Shown here piece after piece: positions 20,761 through 32,270 of a stretch of 64,000 nucleotides of DNA. Below the pieces are notes generated by a model, which saw only the letters and a program-made list of their open reading frames with translations, searched no databases and was not told where the DNA came from. Where the stretch lies: positions 42,839,769 through 42,903,768 of the forward strand of contig JAMXBB010000009.1 of assembly GCA_024138015.1 (NCBI GenBank), given 5' to 3'. Position numbers and translations under genes: made by a program. How positions within the stretch are numbered: position 1 is the stretch's first letter; the number at the start of each line of letters is the position of its first letter. Origin of the DNA: Lumnitzera littorea (taxonomy: Eukaryota > Streptophyta > Magnoliopsida > Myrtales > Combretaceae).

Positions 20761-21336
20761 ACTTAAATTTTTAGCAAATACATAGTATAGTGTTGAGAAT
20801 TATTACGGTGAACCCTAATACCCATGAGTCCATGAAACTATGAGTCACCTAGATCTAGCTACATCGTCTTGGTATGCAACTCCATTAAGGACAAAGCAGG
20901 TTCCCCTTTTGGGTCTAATGTTATAAGCTCTTAGGTTAAGCTAAGCATAACCAATATTTGAGATTTTAGTTAGATGTAAATTAGTTTGATTTCTTTACTA
21001 GCTTGTTAAAGACAACCAACATGCACTCATTATGTACTTGAAAAGCTAAATCAAAACAATCATGAGACCCAAATCATAAATTTGAAATTCAGAACAATAA
21101 ACTTATCGTAATTCTTTTTTTATACCAATCCAATTAAGCACCTAAATGTCTATGATTAATACTCTTTAAACTAAATCCTAATTCTTAAGGGTTACTACAA
21201 CTGAGGAAGGGGTAAAGATCATAAATTTAAATAAGAATAGGGTAGATGAAACACTTGAAAGAAGAGTTAAAAAGCTTGATGAATCAAATGAATCAAACTA
21301 ACCCATAACGAGGCTTACCATCCTAACAGTACTAAG

Positions 21337-21962
21337 AGGAATTAGTAAGATTGTGAGCTTACCATAAACTAACCCTAGCACCACAAACACCAACCAAAAG
21401 GTGATAGGAAGAACCAGCTTTGCAGTTCTTCATAGAGCAACAACAGTAACAAAACAATGAAAAATGCAATCCCATTCCAATTTAAACCCTAATTATAACT
21501 ACAATACCCTTCAAATACTCCTCCACCAAATGTTACTATGCATTTTTAGCCCACTCCAGCTACAAAAGTCATCCTAATTGAACCTATTCACCTCATTTTA
21601 TAAAGACCACTCAAAACTTAGACAAACAAGAGAATAAGGAAGAATATTGAGGAACCAGTAAGATCGTGAGCTTACTACAAACTAACCTTAGCACCACAAA
21701 CACTAACTAAAAGGTGATAGGAAGAACCAACTTAGTAGTTCTTCATAGAGCAGCAACAGCAACAAAACAATGAAAAATGCAATCCCATTTCGATTTAAAC
21801 CCTAACTCTAACTACAATACCCTTCAAATACTCCTCCACCAAATGTTACTATGCATTTTTAGCCCACTCCAACTACAAAAGTCATCTTAGCTGAACCTAT
21901 TCACCTCATTTTATAAAGACCACTCAAAACTTAGACAAACAAGAGAATAAGGAAGAATACTT
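21337..21962. repeat. 313-bp tandem duplication
   Basis: 21337-21649 and 21650-21962 are two adjacent copies with only scattered substitutions and no evident indels. Shared blocks include TCCTCCACCAAATGTTACTA. The duplication lies wholly inside the LTR-like element. Confidence 0.93.
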
Positions 21963-22620
21963 ACTTGAATAGATGGAATAGCTCTTGAATCCAAAATGTA
22001 AACTCAACCTATGCTCAGGAACTACAAGCATATAAATTTTAGATTCTTTCAATCCCTAAGACCCAACAAAAGCTTTATTGAAATGGAGAAATTTCACTAA
22101 AAACGAATTAAGGATGATTTCTTTCTTATCTCTTACCTTAACCCAATATATAGAGTTGCTCTTATGCCTTATCAATGTGGACAAAGGTAGAGAGGTCTAT
22201 AAAATGGTAAGGGTTTTTAGAACGAGTAGAAGAAATGAGAGCTAAAAGGGTTTAAGGAAAAACTTAGCTATGGATCTAAGCATGAAGAAGGGTTTAAGGG
22301 CCTTTAAAAATGATAATAACTATTAAAATCATAATTTTACTATTCCCTTTGAACATATAGAGAAATGGTATAATTGTAAAAAATCACACAAAATCGGTAA
22401 AATCATAAACTTATACAATCATACATCAAAATACATAATTTTACTAATAGTCTATACAAAAAAAAAAAAAAAAAAAACTTACATCCGTTTTAACTAAGAA
22501 AAATATCATAAAATCATAAACTCGTAAAATTGTATAATCAACTCATGATTTTGATAATTACAAAAATAATTTCACCCCTACACTTAAAATATTTTCTTTT
22601 AACAACTCTTGGGCCTTACA

Positions 22621-23022
22621 TAAGGGGTTAACAACATTCTCTTCATGTGCCACATATCTAACCTATCTACTTAGTTCGTGCTAATTCAATTGAATATAAT
22701 CAATTTGTACATGAAAAAAATTATGAACCCTCTCCTTTATCATTTTTCTCAGGACAAACATGGATCTGGTTATGGGTGCCACTTATTGAAGCTTTTGGAA
22801 AGAAAATTTTGTAAAATTTTTTAAATTGATAACATGGGAATTATTATGATCACTCAGATAGCATCATTTAATATATAATTTGACAATCGATTCCATTATT
22901 GATGCTTTTAATATGTCGATTTCAATAGATAGGTAATAAGTTAGATGATTCTTTCAAGCAGACCATAAATTAACTCTCAAATACATTAAGGAAATTATTT
23001 GTGTTCAAATGCATAATGTATA
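22621..23022. other. Unassigned spacer
   Basis: AT-rich stretch between two elements. No coding or repeat signal recognised. Confidence 0.5.
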
Positions 23023-23513
23023 TGTTGACATGGTAATTTGAACATAAGCCTCTCAAGACCGATCATACTTGACATGTCTCATCGCTTAGGGCTCAACCCT
23101 GTGGGCCTAAGCCCTAAGCCTATATAGACTAAGTCTAGTAAGCCCTCCAATGGCTAGAATGCACAAGATAAGGATGAAATAGGCACGTCCTGAATAAGTG
23201 GGACATGTAGGACATAATGACTCTACTCTTCTACACTTATGGGAGAAGATCTCTCCCATCAATTGACCTCCAACTGCCGGCTCTACTCTATTATAAATAC
23301 TAAGTCACTACCTAATGGTAAAGCTCTCTATACTTTGCACATTAAGCTTGTGCACTTTCCTAGATTACTTCCTACTCCTAAGAGCTCATTAATAACTTAA
23401 GTATTGGAGTGGCTATACTGGACAACCCTTCGACGTCCTCTCATTGTATCTTGTTTTGCAGGCTTTATACGTGCAAAGCTTACACAATTACCGGTAAGAA
23501 TACAAAGATAACA
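23023..23513 (+). repeat. Tat element 5' LTR
   Basis: Starts TGTTGACATGG and ends GATAACA. It shares long blocks with 28243-28770, such as GGGCCTAAGCCCTAAG-like and AGGAGAAGATCTCTCC-like stretches. TATAAATAC at 23292-23300 is a plausible TATA box. Confidence 0.87.
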
Positions 23514-23536
23514 TTTGGTGCCATCTATGGGAACTT
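23514..23536 (+). other. Tat element primer-binding site
   Basis: TTTGGTGCCATCTATGGGAA directly follows the LTR. Plant Tat elements carry TTTGGCGCCGTCTGTGGGAA here, so the site is recognisable with three transitions. Confidence 0.8.
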
Positions 23537-23592
23537 GAATTCCTACACCTAAAACCTCAAACACATACCCTACAAGCAATTCTTTTAAAATT

Positions 23593-25200
23593 ATGTCTTA
23601 ACACAACAAACAGTTGGTAAATAACCAACTTGGAGGCAACCAGCCCTTCCTAAGTGCTGTGCTAAAGGAGTGCTTGGAGCACATGGAACGTCTGGCTAAA
23701 GAATATGTTATGGAGAATAGGTTACTCCATGCTTGCTTAGAAAAATTGAAGTGACACACCGCATAAACTCATCCCGCAAAAGCTTCGAAAGCCTACACCA
23801 AGCAAAACAACATCTACCAACAGCATCAGAATGGTAGGGATTAGTAGCTAACAAGGTCTATGGCTACTTGTGATTGAACTTTAGCTGGCAATGTACAAGA
23901 ATCCAACTTCGAGGGAGTATAGGCTCACTTAGCGGCACAACAAGCTCACTCAACAGACGATGTTGACTTAAACGAGCTCTGTACCATGGTAAGGTGGCTC
24001 TCTAAGTAATAGGGGAGTAAGGTTGCTGGCAGTGCTGGGCTAGTCACTAGCAATAAGACCCCCTTAACTAGTGGCATCCAGGACAAAGTGTTGCCCCTTA
24101 ATGGCAAGCTTCTATCCCTAGACTAGTATGATGGCATGGGTTATCTTGATGACCATCTTCTTTACTTCTGTACCCTTATGAACCTCTATGATCATGGGGA
24201 TGCTATAATGTGCAAGGCCTTCCTAGGTGCCCTATAGAAGGTAGCTTAGACATGGTTCAACCACCTACCCGACAATTCCATCAACTCCTTTGATGAGTTG
24301 GCACAAAGATTCAGTCTCCATTTCAAGGATAGCAAGCCTTCATCTAAGGACACATCGTCCTTATACCTTATGAGGTAAGGTAAAGACAAGTCCTTGTGCA
24401 ATTATGTGGCTTGCTTCAATAATGCCGTGGTCGAGATCCTTCAACTGGATAAGGGAGTTACCATCCATGCCACCTAGCTCGCCATCTGACCTTTAAGAGA
24501 TTTCTTTTGATCACTTGTGAAGAGTAAGTTGAAGACCCTAGTCGACTTCTGGAACAAAGCACAAAAGTACAACGATTAGGAAGACAACATTCGTGTCAAG
24601 TTCATTGCTAACCAAGAAAGGTCGTGCGAAAAGCAAGACAAGGAAAAATTGTCCGTGAAGGATCTCCTCAGTGGTAGGATGCTAAGCAAAGTAGAGGGGA
24701 AGAGCTTTAAGAAGAAGAAGTACCAAGTTGAGCATGACCTGCTCCCCCCTCCCATTTACACCTAGTATACGCCCTTCAATAAACCCATTGCTCATTTCTA
24801 TTTCAAAGTAAAGCATCGAAATCTACTCTAGCTGCTACAAAAAATGCTGGGGAACCGTAATTGTTGAAACTTTGATAAATAGTATCAATTCCACAACAAC
24901 CATGGCCACATAACTGACGAGTCCTTCCAGTTGAAGAACGCCCTCGATTATGCCATTCAACACAATTTCTTCAATGAATATGTGGCCCATCGAAAGAACG
25001 ATGACCATTCTATTGATGATGGAGATAAGGCAACTCGGAGGTGACTGATTGAGCATGCTTAAGCCAAGTAGAGTAATGATCACCACAATGACTATACCCC
25101 CAATGGTGTTGTAAACATAATCATAGGGGGGCTACACCTTAAGAGGTGGCTAAGCACTAGTAACTCGGTTAATGCCCTATCAGAGGTGCTAGTCATAAGC
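23593..25200 (+). pseudogene. Tat gag, broken
   Basis: After an ATG at 23593 broken by an early TAA, the frame gives a helical N-terminus (ECLEHMERLAKEYVMENRLL). From about 24125 comes a Retrotrans_gag domain with YDGMGYLDDHLLYFCTLM, CKAFLGAL, TWFNHLPDNSINSFDELAQR and YVACFNNAVVEILQLDKGV. A His-rich segment FHNNHGHITDESFQLKNALD near 24890-24950 corresponds to the family's CCHC knuckle with Cys replaced. The peptide VVNIIIGGLH marks the gag-protease link. More than ten stops, many explained by CAG or CGA to TAG or TGA. Confidence 0.87.
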
Positions 25201-25700
25201 AAGAAGAGATAGAAGCTAGAAACTTCCATCTTCTTCTCCAATAAAGACCTTAAAGGGTTTGATACACCTTATCAAGATGCTCTAGTGATAGGAGCGAGGA
25301 TTTCAAAATTTAAGGTCCTAAAGATTATGGTAGATACCAGCAGCTCTACTAACATTCTCTTCCTCCATATGTACGAGAGGTTGAAGACAAAGCTATTAGT
25401 AAAAATGATGCTGTATCACCATAACTTAGTCAGCTTCAATGGAAGTATGGTCTAAGCCAAAGGTATCATCATGTTAGATATGGAACTTAGTGATGATGAC
25501 CACTTAGCACAACGACCCATTAAGTTCATTGTGAATGATTACCCTTACCCCTATAATGCGCCCTTAGGAAGACTAAGCCTAAACACCTTTAGGGTAATCA
25601 CATCCTCTCTTCATTTGAAGGTTAAATTCTTAACCCTAATTAGGTTGGGAGTATGTAGATGTGATCGAAAGCTCTCATAAGAGCTATACATTAGAGTAGC
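25201..25700 (+). pseudogene. Tat aspartic protease, broken
   Basis: Motif IMVDTSSSTNILF near 25325-25362 occupies the place of the D-[ST]-G active site, with Ser instead of Gly. The family's follow-up segments appear as LDMELSD and YNAPLGRLSLNTFRVITSS (25545-25610). The protease would cut the polyprotein. Stops in between. Confidence 0.82.
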
Positions 25701-25899
25701 CAAAGGAGATAACATCTTTGCCCTAGAAACATGCCTACAAGAGAGGTTGGTTGAGAGGGGTGAGCTTGGAGAGAAAACAGAAGACGTCTAGATCAAAACC
25801 TCACCTAACCAGACCACCAAAGTCGGGATGGAGACTCTAGCCTAGGTAAAGGATGAAATCATCACCCTCTGTAGGTAAATTCAGATAGGTTCACATGAT

Positions 25900-26980
25900 T
25901 AGCATCGGGCATGCCTAGAATTTCCCTTAACCTAGTGAGCTACAGCCTCAATATCAATAACACAACGTGACTTGTCAAGTAGAAAAAGAGGTACATTGCT
26001 TCAGATAGGTAAGTCACGATCAAGGACGAAGTGCAGAAGCTGCTTAAAGTCAACTTTCTAAGGAAGGAAAAGTACCTAACATGGCTAGTGAATGTGGTAT
26101 TAGTAAAGAATAAGAACGGGAAGTGGTGAATATGTGTCAATTATGCCGACCTCAATAAAGCCTATCCTAAAAATTGTTTTCCCCTCCTTAGGATCGACCA
26201 GCTCATTGATTTTACATCGGGACACACCTTGTTGAGCTTTATAAATTCCTTTTCGAAGTACAACCAAATCAAAATAGACCCAAAGGACGAAGTCCATACC
26301 TCTTTCGTCACCGACTATATTACGTATTGTTATACCGTGATGTCGTTGGGACTAAAAAATGCCGATGCCATATACCAATGAATGGTGACAAAGCTATTTA
26401 AGCCCTAGATCGAGCATAATATGGAGGTGTACATCGACGACATGATCATCAAGAGCCAAAAGCCAACCAATTACATCAAGGATCTTAGGGAAGCCTTTAA
26501 GCGAATGCTTACATATACCATGAAGCTAAACCCCAAACGTATGTCTTCGACGTTGGCTCTAGCAAGTTCTTCAAATTTCTAGTCACATAAAGAGGAATCA
26601 AGGCCAACACCAAGAAGATCACAGACATTAGGGGAATGAAGCCTTTGACCTCAGTCTGAGACATACAAAAGCTCATTGGCATGGTAGTTGTCTTAAGTAG
26701 ATTTATCTTACTGAGCACTGACAGATGCATAGAGTTCTTTAAAATCCTTAAAAATCCCAAGGGTTTTGGATAGACTTCCAAGTGCATTATCAACTTTCAA
26801 CAGCTCTAAGACTTCCTTACTCATTTATCGATCCTCTCTAAGCCTATTCAAGGAGAGGACCTATTCTTGTACTTAGTTATAAGCAATCGGGTACTCTCCT
26901 CTATACTAGTCAGAGTAGAGGGAAAAGAACATAGGTTAGTATATTACATTAACCATATACTGCATGAGCTTGAGGTCAAG
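25900..26980 (+). pseudogene. Tat reverse transcriptase and RNase H, broken
   Basis: The catalytic box reads VYIDDMIIKS at about 26426-26455, the family's YxDD motif with both Asp kept. It is followed by SSKFFKFLVT, RGIKANTKKI and the thumb/connection segment IQKLIGMVVVLSRFILLSTD. Then comes the RNase H-like part with DLFLYLVISNRVLSSILVR and VYYINHILHELEVKY. The segment upstream of the box is heavily interrupted and switches frame. Non-functional. Confidence 0.85.
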
Positions 26981-27395
26981 TATAACTAGGTAGAAAAATT
27001 CACCTTGGCCATCATCATCAAAACTCGACAGTTGAGGCCTTACTTTCAGGCACACTAGGTAATTGTACTTATGGGTTAACCACTACACATCATGCTGCAG
27101 AAACTTGATGCATCTAGATGGATGATGAAGTACGTAATGGAATTGAGTGCATACGGAATCCAATATCAGCCATGAATGGCCTATAAGGTATAGGTGCTAT
27201 CCGACTTCATGGTAGAATATACAAGAAAGGAGGGAACACCACTGGGCATTAACAAACCTGTATGGACTCTCTACCTCAAAGGGCGGAGGCATAGGTCTTG
27301 TTCTAATCAACCCGCATAAGGTCGCCATCTGCTACGCCTTTAAGTTCGAATTCGATTCTAGTAACAACAAGTCCGAATACAAGGCAAAGAAGGAA
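26981..27395 (+). pseudogene. Tat RNase H end and truncated second RNase H
   Basis: LRPYFQAH and LHIMLQKLDASRWMMKYVME finish the retroviral RNase H. After a short gap, GLVLINPHKVAICYAFKFEF and SNNKSEYKA are the opening of the extra archaeal-type RNase H that marks the Tat clade. The likeness ends at about 27395, roughly 40 residues into a domain of over 100. Confidence 0.8.
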
Positions 27396-28195
27396 GAAAA
27401 ACCTTAGAAAACTTTTGAAGAAAGTTTGAATGCGAACGCAGAATTTGTAATAACTGAACAAGAAGATTGCAAAAAAGTAATCTCTCTTTATGATTCTTCT
27501 ATTTATAGGCAATTCACTTGGGAAGCTGTATGGGCAGTTATAAGGATCCGTATAAGCATGAATCCTTTAGAATGCTACATAGCAGATATGTGGAAAGCAT
27601 TTTGATTGCATGGTCACCTTTAAAAGGCAAAAGGCATGTAGCTGCATGCTAGTCTGCTCTAGTACAACACCTGTCGTGTCCATTTAATGTACAGAATAAA
27701 AGCAGGCAAAAATCACATTTCGAAAAAGTTCCTTCAATAAGAAGCTTCTTCAAAGCCTATTCGACTTCCACCTAGTTAGCATGATAAATAAATGATGCAG
27801 TTGCATTTGCTCGGTACTTGATGAGCACTATTCGAACATATCGGTTCTTATCGAGCACTATTTATATAGATCAGTTAGTAACCTTGAAGCACCTGCTCAG
27901 TGAGTTGCAAGGGTATCTTACTTTGATACCTCAACTTAAGCCTTGTTCAAGTCTTTGGTACTCTACTCCGGAACAATTGCTAACCACTCTTACTCATCTA
28001 GCCTCGAACATTTTCGGATCAAGAATCCACTACTTTGGACACCTCCATCATGGCCAGCTTTTAGTTAGACCTATATGCCCACCACGTCAACCCCATAGCG
28101 CTAGGTTAGACTCTTTTGAGTTGGATCGGCCACACCTAAGTAGCCTACATATCCCTTCTCCTTACCTCAACTTAGCAACGAAAGCGCAGGGGGTG
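27396..28195. other. Unassigned segment replacing integrase
   Basis: No integrase HHCC or DDE motif on either strand. A 137-codon open frame at 27818-28231 looks like chance, ending in a run of Gly from the polypurine tract. Features resembling a promoter (CTATTTATAGGC at 27510) could mean a captured LTR or host piece, but no ends with TSD were found. Confidence 0.45.
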
Positions 28196-28242
28196 GAGGT
28201 AGTGTGGTGTGGTGGGGGTGGTGGGGGGTAGGGGTAGGGTGG
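28196..28242 (+). other. Extended G-rich polypurine tract
   Basis: A purine/G-rich block directly before the 3' LTR with runs GGGGG, GGGGGG, GGGG and GGG spaced by 2-4 bases. It sits where the plus-strand primer must be, and also meets the usual G-quadruplex pattern. Confidence 0.75.
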
Positions 28243-28770
28243 TGTTGATAGGGTATTTCAGACATAGGTTTCTTAGGACCAACCGTATTTGATACGTCTC
28301 GTGGCTTAGGCCTCACTTCTATAGACCTAAGCCCTAAGTCTATATGAACCAAGTCCAGTAACCCTTGCAATAGCTAGAATACACAAGATAAGGATGGAAT
28401 AATCACGTTTTGAATAAGTAAGATACGTCGGGTATAACAATTTCACTCTTTTACACTTGCAGGAGAAGATCTCTCCTATCAACTGACTTTCAATTATCGG
28501 CTCCACTCCATAATAAATACCAAGTTACTACCTAACAGTAAAGCTCTTTAGACTTTGCATACTAAGCTTGCATAGTTTCCTACATTATTTCTAGTATCAA
28601 AGTAATCATACTGAACATTCTCCAACGTCTTTTCACTATGTTTTGTTTTGCAAGTTCTGTACGTGCAAAGACCAAACAATCATTCTCCAGCGTCTTTTCA
28701 CTATGTTTTGTTTTGCAAGTTCTGTACGTGCAAAGACCAAACAATTACTGATAAGAACTCAGAAACTACA
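28243..28770 (+). repeat. Tat element 3' LTR
   Basis: Starts TGTTGATAGGG, ends AAACTACA. It differs from the 5' LTR by many transitions and by a 65-bp tandem duplication at 28616-28745. Confidence 0.87.
28616..28745 (+). repeat. 65-bp tandem duplication in the 3' LTR
   Basis: 28616-28680 and 28681-28745 differ by one base (CCAACG against CCAGCG). The 5' LTR has a single unit. Confidence 0.95.
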
Positions 28771-30262
28771 ATATATATGTAGGAAAATCTTAAAGAAGAA
28801 GTTTCTAAATAGAAAACTTTTCATCTCTACGTACTTTTCGTTCAAAGTCGAAAAGGCTCCTTTCAAGCCACTTTGTGAGGGTGCTGTTTAATGAGTCGGA
28901 AATACACGGTTAACCGGAAGCCAAATAGCAAACCGAGGGCAGCGGCATGTACGCCACGTTTTTTAAGCTTTCAGTTAGAAATAGGACGATTGCCGGTAGG
29001 GCGTCGTCAGTGGCGTTTTAATTTGAGCCATCCTCCTTCTGCTTATGGACGGGTCAACAATGTAGCTGCTTGCTGACATTGTTTTTAAACAGCTGTGTTT
29101 GATTGGGACAACCTGCCCCTACTTGTACCATTCTTGATTCACGAGCCACGAGCCACAATTTTTCTTTCTTTATTCTTATCTATATTGGCTATCTTGTCAT
29201 TATATCACAGTTTAAACATCACTTGTGAGCAATTCAAATATCGATTATACAAGTACTCGAAATGGATAGACCACCGAAGTGGAATCGTCCATGAATTTTC
29301 TTTTTTATTTTTGTTTCCTTAATCAGTTGATTCGATCAAATTAAATCTGAAGTTTAAGGGTTTAGGTTAGACAACATTTTGTTCTTTCTTATCTTCCCCC
29401 AAAATTCCCACAAGAAAGAATAAATAAGTAAAAATATTTTTTATTACAACAAGTGTGGGCTTTTAAGGTGCCGTTTTAAAGATGATAACTAGATATAATT
29501 TAAACCCATGGATCAAGGCTCTAAGATCAAGTATAAACTCGAGTTCTAAAGCAATAGTATAGTGATATAACTATGGATTGTATGATAATTCGTAAGGTTA
29601 TTCCTAAATCAGTCGTCTCTCTCAACAAAGGGCAATCTCTTGATATCAATGAATTTATTTGAAATCTCTCTTGTTTATCACTCAATTATATGAATATAAT
29701 TTGATAATTATGGATTGATGCGACATTCAACTTGCAAATCAGATTATAAACACCCATATAACTCACAGTATTTATTGATCTTGTGAAGTCATCACATTGC
29801 AATTGTAGATTGAAAAGACTAACAAACAGAAGAATCCACTCTTGAATAAAATACCCTATTAAAGAGTCTCACTAATGTAAGAGATAACAAATACTGAACT
29901 GAATTGATGATACAAGAAGTGTATAATTATATTTATACTAACCTAAAAACCTTAAGCCAATGGCATAACTATAAATAAGTCGTACATAATTAAAATAAAA
30001 TAAAATTATTATAATAGATTCATTTGAGCAATAGTTATGCAGTGTATAGTGTTGTTTTATGGCTGTGTAGTGGAACTTTCAAGGGATACATAGTGTATAT
30101 TCCCATCTAGATGGCCATGTGTTTGATTCTTGAAAGTAGATGGTATGTGAACTTCAAGAGGCTATGTGTTAACTTCTTGAGGAATACATGGCATGCACTT
30201 TTTATACATGCCATATGTTATGATCTTATTTCTATACACATCGTTTATATGTTTGTACCTAT
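28771..30262. other. Unassigned intergenic region
   Basis: 28880-29080 has a higher GC content and a 61-codon open frame (28891-29076) without a known motif. The rest is AT-rich. A short direct repeat CACGAGC at 29139-29153 is present. No element ends recognised. Confidence 0.4.
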
Positions 30263-31470
30263 TGTCGAGTCTGATTTTTCGGTTTTCTATTTATAATATT
30301 AATTTCTCATTTCTTGATTAATACTAAATCCTTATCTATTTAATATTAATCATTGACTAAAGAAATTGAGAAATTCCGGTTTTTTATTAAAAATAATTTT
30401 TGGAGTCGTCACCCGACCGAAGTCGGGAAAAGAAAAAGAAACCGTAATCAATTGGATGGATTGATTACGATTTAGCTATCGGTCTTTAATTTCAATTTTA
30501 ACAAAGAACTAGAAGGTTCCGAATTCGGGGGCTAACTTATTAAACCTTAACGGGTACCACTATTTATTTGCTGAAATTAAGATCATTTTTCTAATTATAA
30601 TATTTAAAAAAAAATAAATAAAATTAAAAGAAGAAAAAGAACTTAAGTTTCTACATATTTTATCGTCGCTCCGAAGGTGTCTACGTACCCACTAGCCAGG
30701 ATCAAACGATCGTAGTTCTTTCTAAAAAATTTAGTGTGTTGATTTATTTTAATTTTAAAAACCGTCCAAGTTTACGTTTTAATTTATTCTATTTATTAAA
30801 AAAAATCTAAAGGGTCCTAACACTTGAGTATTGTTATTTTATAAAACAAAATACTCTAACAATCCTATTTTTTAAAAAAATAAAATAAAATAAAAGGTCT
30901 TTTATTAAAAAAAATAATTTCCTATGTGAAGCTTTCTAAAAAAACTAAAAAGAAAAATCCTAGGCTAACATATAAATATATATTTATTTTTATCTATATT
31001 ACTACAATCAAACAACTATTTACTTAGATCAATATAACATATTTAACTTATATAATAAAGAAAAGCAACACACTAAACTAACATATACATGCATATGCTA
31101 TATCTAATAATAATAATAATAACATAATATAATAGCTAAATAAACAAATAAAATAAAATAAAACTTTGAATCATCGAACCTGGCGTTGAGGACTAGTCGT
31201 TGTGTTGATGTTGATCACTGCAGTAGACGGTAGGGACTATGGTGGACAGTGTCGCGTTGCTGAGGACGCGTTAGATTTCTACTGTGGAATGCTGTAGATG
31301 TTGTCATCGGTGATCTGCAGTAAATCCTATTTTGGAATGTGTGCTGCTGCGAATGCGAGGTGACAAACCACAGCTGCTTATGGATGGAGAACTTTTGCGT
31401 GAAAGTGTAGTAGCGCTTATAGAGTCGGATACCGCGTGGTGTGGCTGAACATGGCTGGACGGACGAAGGG

Positions 31471-31665
31471 GTGCTGCTGGATGCTGCTGTGTGGCTGTTC
31501 TGCTGCTGTTCTATTGCTATTCTACTGCTGTTCCACTGCTGTTTGGCTACTGTTCGGCTGTTGTTCCGCTGTGACAGGAGACAGACAGACTGCTGTTGTT
31601 CTGTTGCGATAAGAGACAGACAAATTGCTGTTGCTCTGCTGCTGTTCCACTGCTGTGTTGTTTTG
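31471..31665 (+). repeat. Degenerate GCTGTTC-type repeat
   Basis: Many imperfect 8-9-bp units of the form CTGCTGTTC(C/T) inside the solo LTR. A 75-codon open frame over it (Cys/Leu-rich) is a by-product of the repeat. Confidence 0.75.
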
Positions 31666-31887
31666 TGATCTAAATTCCGATTATCCGAAAGTCCCTTCCT
31701 CTTTTCTCTGCATGTGTGTGTTGTTTATATAAAGTCTAAACCAAATCATATCATATCACATCTAATTACATCTAATTCGTTAATTAAATTAGATTCAAAT
31801 TTTATTCAAATCTGATTTAACTAATATTTGATCAGATATGAAACTGATTTTCGTCTCGCTTCTGCAAAGTTAGAAAAATAAAGACAT

Positions 31888-31975
31888 AGGTGCCTGCTGA
31901 AACTTGAACCCGTGACCTCCAACTAAATCTACCCAAATACTTCGCTGCTTATCCGTTAGGCCGTTGTCTTGTTTC
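31888..31975 (-). other. tRNA-like A/B-box segment inside the LTR
   Basis: On the minus strand CGGCCTAACGGATAAG fits a Pol III A box and GGTCACGGGTTCAAG fits a B box 50-55 nt later. It resembles an Arg-type tRNA or the head of a tRNA-derived SINE. It does not fold into a full tRNA by eye. A degraded counterpart lies at 59668-59757 in the related LTR. Confidence 0.5.
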
Positions 31976-32270
31976 TTAACATTCATTACCATTAAATTAC
32001 ATTGAAACTATCTGAATCCCTAAACTAAAATTTTTAACTAAACTAAAATTAACACTAACATTAAACTAATTATTCCTAATATAAATTATTTCCTAAAAAT
32101 CTACGAAATCTTTATAATTTTTACTTTTCTTTTTTTTTTTTGGTATTTTCATTATTTGTTAATTTTTATCATTTTTTTATCTTTTATTAATTTTTTTTTT
32201 AATTAGGACCCTTTTTGTAAAAGTAAAAATTAGGACTTCAGAGGGGCAAAAATTAGGTGTCTACACCTAT

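Larger units (their letters stand above)
19991..22620 (-). mobile_element. Non-coding LTR-like element (probable solo LTR)
   Basis: The block begins TGTAACACCC and ends GGGCCTTACA, the inverted TG...CA ends of an LTR. Its minus-strand start TGTAAGGCCCAAGAG resembles other gypsy LTRs in the window. The flanks TAGGG and TAAGG look like a 5-bp TSD with one transition. No polyprotein is present over 2.6 kb. A tract near 20480-20560 reads, on minus, as the pyrimidine-rich lead to a GCAGG that recurs at the ends of the other long LTRs here. It contains a 313-bp tandem duplication, a (CATA)6 repeat and a 20-bp A run. Confidence 0.6.
23023..28770 (+). mobile_element. Tat-type Ty3/gypsy element lacking integrase
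   Basis: A 5.7-kb element with 491- and 528-bp LTRs, near-matching TSDs (GTATA and ATATA), a primer-binding site and a G-rich polypurine tract. Order on the plus strand is gag, protease, reverse transcriptase, RNase H and the start of a second, archaeal-type RNase H, the Tat-clade arrangement. Stops are frequent. At ~27395 the second RNase H breaks off and no integrase follows; instead ~800 bp of unassigned sequence leads to the polypurine tract. It is a deletion or replacement derivative that cannot integrate by itself. Confidence 0.9.
30263..32265. mobile_element. Solo LTR with perfect TSD (family D/E)
   Basis: 2003 bp starting TGTCGAGTC and ending GGTGTCTACA, flanked on both sides by CCTAT (30258-30262 and 32266-32270). 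No coding or primer-binding site inside. It is therefore a solo LTR, probably left by recombination between two LTRs. A related copy lies at 57342-60017. Contents in order: AT-rich half with (TAA)n at 31109-31125, a GC-rich block 31170-31670 with CTGCTGTTC-like repeats, and a tRNA-like segment near 31890-31975. Confidence 0.85.

Noticed and set aside
27818..28231. 137-codon frame ending in a Gly run
   Set aside because: It ends by translating the polypurine tract and has no domain; treated as chance within the unassigned segment.
28891..29076. 61-codon Arg/Pro-rich frame in a GC-richer patch
   Set aside because: Composition explains it; no homologue recognised and no neighbours that would form a gene.
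31441..31668. 75-codon Cys/Leu-rich frame
   Set aside because: Produced by the GCTGTTC-type repeat in the solo LTR.
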